DNA of 64,000 bases from Sclerurus mexicanus (Eukaryota > Chordata > Aves > Passeriformes > Furnariidae). Under the pieces are notes generated by a model. The model ran no database searches, was not told the origin of the DNA, and saw nothing but the letters and a program-made list of their open reading frames with translations. The stretch is taken from contig VWZF01002523.1 of the NCBI GenBank assembly GCA_013396755.1, positions 792,975 to 856,974 on the forward strand, in the 5' to 3' direction. Position numbers and translations under genes: made by a program. Positions 61,901 through 64,000 of this stretch are shown in pieces. Each line of letters begins with the position of its first letter. Within the stretch, counting starts at the first letter, position 1.

Positions 61901-64000
61901 GCCCTTTACAGGGTCACTTAAAGGGTGGGAAGAAAAACCAACCAGCTACAATGCAGGGATTAGGTTTGTTTCTCAGACAGGCAATGGAGTGTAAAGGAGT
62001 TAGGCAAACTCACCTATGTGTGCACACCATGCTGCCTGCAAAGCCAAGCACAGGCCTAAGTGTCGTTAAATACACCTCTTCTGGCTTGCCTCCTCCAAAC
62101 TTGCATCCAGAACAACAAGACTGCACAGCAACTTGCTACCATCACCTATGGTATTAGTGAATTAGGTCTGATCAATGTTCTTAAAGTTTTGAGGTAGGAG
62201 GAAAGTGGTTTATTAGCTTTAAAGACTAAAGTCAGCAAATAATGAAAAGCTGATTCACAGCTAAGGCTCCTTTGACAGACATCAGAATTACACTGTCTAT
62301 ATTACAGATGACACAAACACACCTGATATTTGTTGTGCTAATTTAGCAGTAGCTGGAGCAGCCAAAGGTACCGCCACCAAGAAATGAGGTGGAGACAGAC
62401 CAGGCACAGCCACATCCATCTGACCAAAAGCGACGGGTAGCTATGGGTCTAACAACCTTGCAGAGATATCCATGGACTGCAGTAGAGCCCAGAAAGCCTT
62501 GCAGCGCTGAAATGCCAGTCTCCCATTTGAGTAGCTAATGAGTGCAGTCAAAACACCTCCTCAGGGAGGGGAAGCCTTTAGGACGTGGGCTGGCCAACCA
62601 TTTCTGTAGCTAGGGCTGCAGTTCTCAGCTAGCCAGCAACAAAGCAAAGGCACAACCCACTAAACTTCTGTGAGACAGCCAGGGTGGAGGGCAGCTCGCA
62701 CCACATGCCTCACGCACTGGCGCAAAAGCACATACACAAATGAGCAAATGAATCACACCCCAAGCCAAAAAGAGACTGGGAGGAGGAATGCAAAAAACAT
62801 ATCAGGGGGTGGGGAATGAAGAGGAGAGACCTTCACAGCTGGAATAAATCCAAGAGCCCTCCACTCCCTGGCTCACCCCTCTCTTGCATGCCTTCCTTAT
62901 GCAACCTGCCTTCTCTGGCCCCCTGCTCCAGACAGCAGCGCCTGTCACACAGCAGGCTGGTGACCCGGATCGACTATTCCAGGCATGCTACAGGAACACT
63001 CCCTGCCTGCCAGGAGCTGGTCCCATCTGCCCCTGACCCCTCTGGGACTAGCAGGACCTGCCCGAAGCAGCCAGCATGAGAAGGACCATCAGAGCTAAAG
63101 GGTTTCGCCAAGTCCAATTTGCCTCAGGGCACAGAGCAGCACATTTGCCCTCTTTGTACCAGCGTCCCCCTCCCAAGCTGACAGTGCTGCAATGGCCTGC
63201 AAGGACAAAGCCAGCACCCAGTCCTCCAGCACACACCCGAGGAAATCCTGGCAGTGGCAGCCAGCTCTGTTACAGGCACTGTCAGTGAGATAAAATGGTT
63301 AAAGAAAGTGCTTCAAGGCACATGTTTTCTCCAGCACGTGCCTTGCCCAGATAACACTCACTCACTCTCTTTCCTGTCCTCTCCCTCACCGCATCTATGC
63401 CTCAGCCCTGAGCACAGCATCCCCAAACACAGCAGCAGCAAGGCTGGGAGCTGTAACATCTCCACAGCAACTGGGGATGTCACAGCCCGCACGTGACCAG
63501 TTCTCCGCATCCATGCAACAAATGAGACCAGCTTCTCTGACAGCCTGCTTGTTTCTGCTCACTCCTTCTGGAGCAGAGTGATGGCAAATTCTCCTTCACT
63601 ACTGCGTGAAGAACTCTCTTCTCCAAACAACCACTTCCCCAGCAGCTCCCCTGCCCCATCCCAGCGAGGAGCCAGAGCGCAGGCAGGTAGATTCAGAGGG
63701 AGGTCCTGCACCAGCCAGCCAGGTTTAGTATTTTCTTTTCAACAGCAGGAAGCACAGGTCTGCAAGTACTCTTGCACTTCTCTACTTTCAAAATGCTAGG
63801 TGCTATTCTGCTTTTTATTCCCACTGCTGAGCAGCCCACACAGAGAGCTCACTGCTCTGCCACCTGGTGCTGTGCTCTCTGCACACTCCTGTCACCCGGC
63901 GGTACCCTGGGGAGACAGCGCAGTCCCAGCCACAGCACACACTGTCCCTAAGGCCTGCAAATCTTTAGAGATCAGGACTCAGCCTGCAATATCCTGATCT
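55942..64000 (-). other. PACS2: PACS2 intron 1, 3' part (at least 8059 bases)
   Basis: The sequence upstream of exon 2 has no coding exon I can support. I looked for the family N-terminal segment ending in a split Arg before a GT donor and did not find it. There is no CpG island, so the promoter is probably beyond the window. A run of eight G is at 59211-59218. The stretch 57369-58144 is open in several frames on both strands but shows no recognised product. Confidence 0.75.

Noticed and set aside
55942..64000. First coding exon of PACS2 within the window
   Set aside because: No minus-strand segment resembles the expected N-terminal exon with a donor after a split Arg, and there is no CpG island.
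1..64000. CRISPR arrays, operons, tRNA or rRNA genes, phage-like systems
   Set aside because: The window is vertebrate nuclear DNA. I saw no regular repeat-spacer array, no tRNA-like cloverleaf with a matching T-loop box, and no rRNA sequence.

Overview
The window is vertebrate nuclear DNA, most likely from a bird. It is dominated by one multi-exon gene with GT-AG introns of about 0.7 to 8 kb. Interspersed repeats are sparse, and the two I can recognise are degraded 3' ends of CR1 retroposons, the typical LINE of birds and reptiles. There is no bacterial-style gene organisation, and nearly all long open frames are chance frames in introns or repeats.

The gene is PACS2 (phosphofurin acidic cluster sorting protein 2), on the minus strand and read from right to left. 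I could place 23 coding exons, from 55941 down to the stop codon at 11084-11086. All splice phases join without a break, giving 842 codons plus one split Arg codon at the 5' edge. This covers everything except about 40 N-terminal residues. The first coding exon and the promoter are not visible and should lie beyond base 64000, so 55942-64000 is part of intron 1. Residues that differ between the paralogues choose PACS2 over PACS1.

Region by region: 1-2029 has no recognisable gene. 2030-2157 is a CpG-rich edge running into an assembly gap (2158-2233). 2234-3190 is a CA-rich minisatellite with two single Ns at or beside repeat-copy junctions. 3191-5809 has nothing I can assign. 5810-11083 is the 3' side of PACS2, with a likely proximal poly(A) signal at 10257-10262 and a possible distal one at 5814-5819. 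11084-55941 holds the coding exons and introns, with CR1 fragments near 13.2-13.7 kb and 29.8 kb.

The protein is a cytosolic sorting adaptor. The right-hand exons encode the cargo-binding N-terminal region, followed by the acidic cluster and basic motif, a Ser/Pro-rich regulatory middle with the Akt-type site, and the conserved C-terminal PACS domain at the left. I found no evidence of a new biological system. The most useful leads are an in-frame alternative splice donor in exon 7, a possible very long 3' UTR, and a possible promoter hidden by the gap near 2.1 kb.
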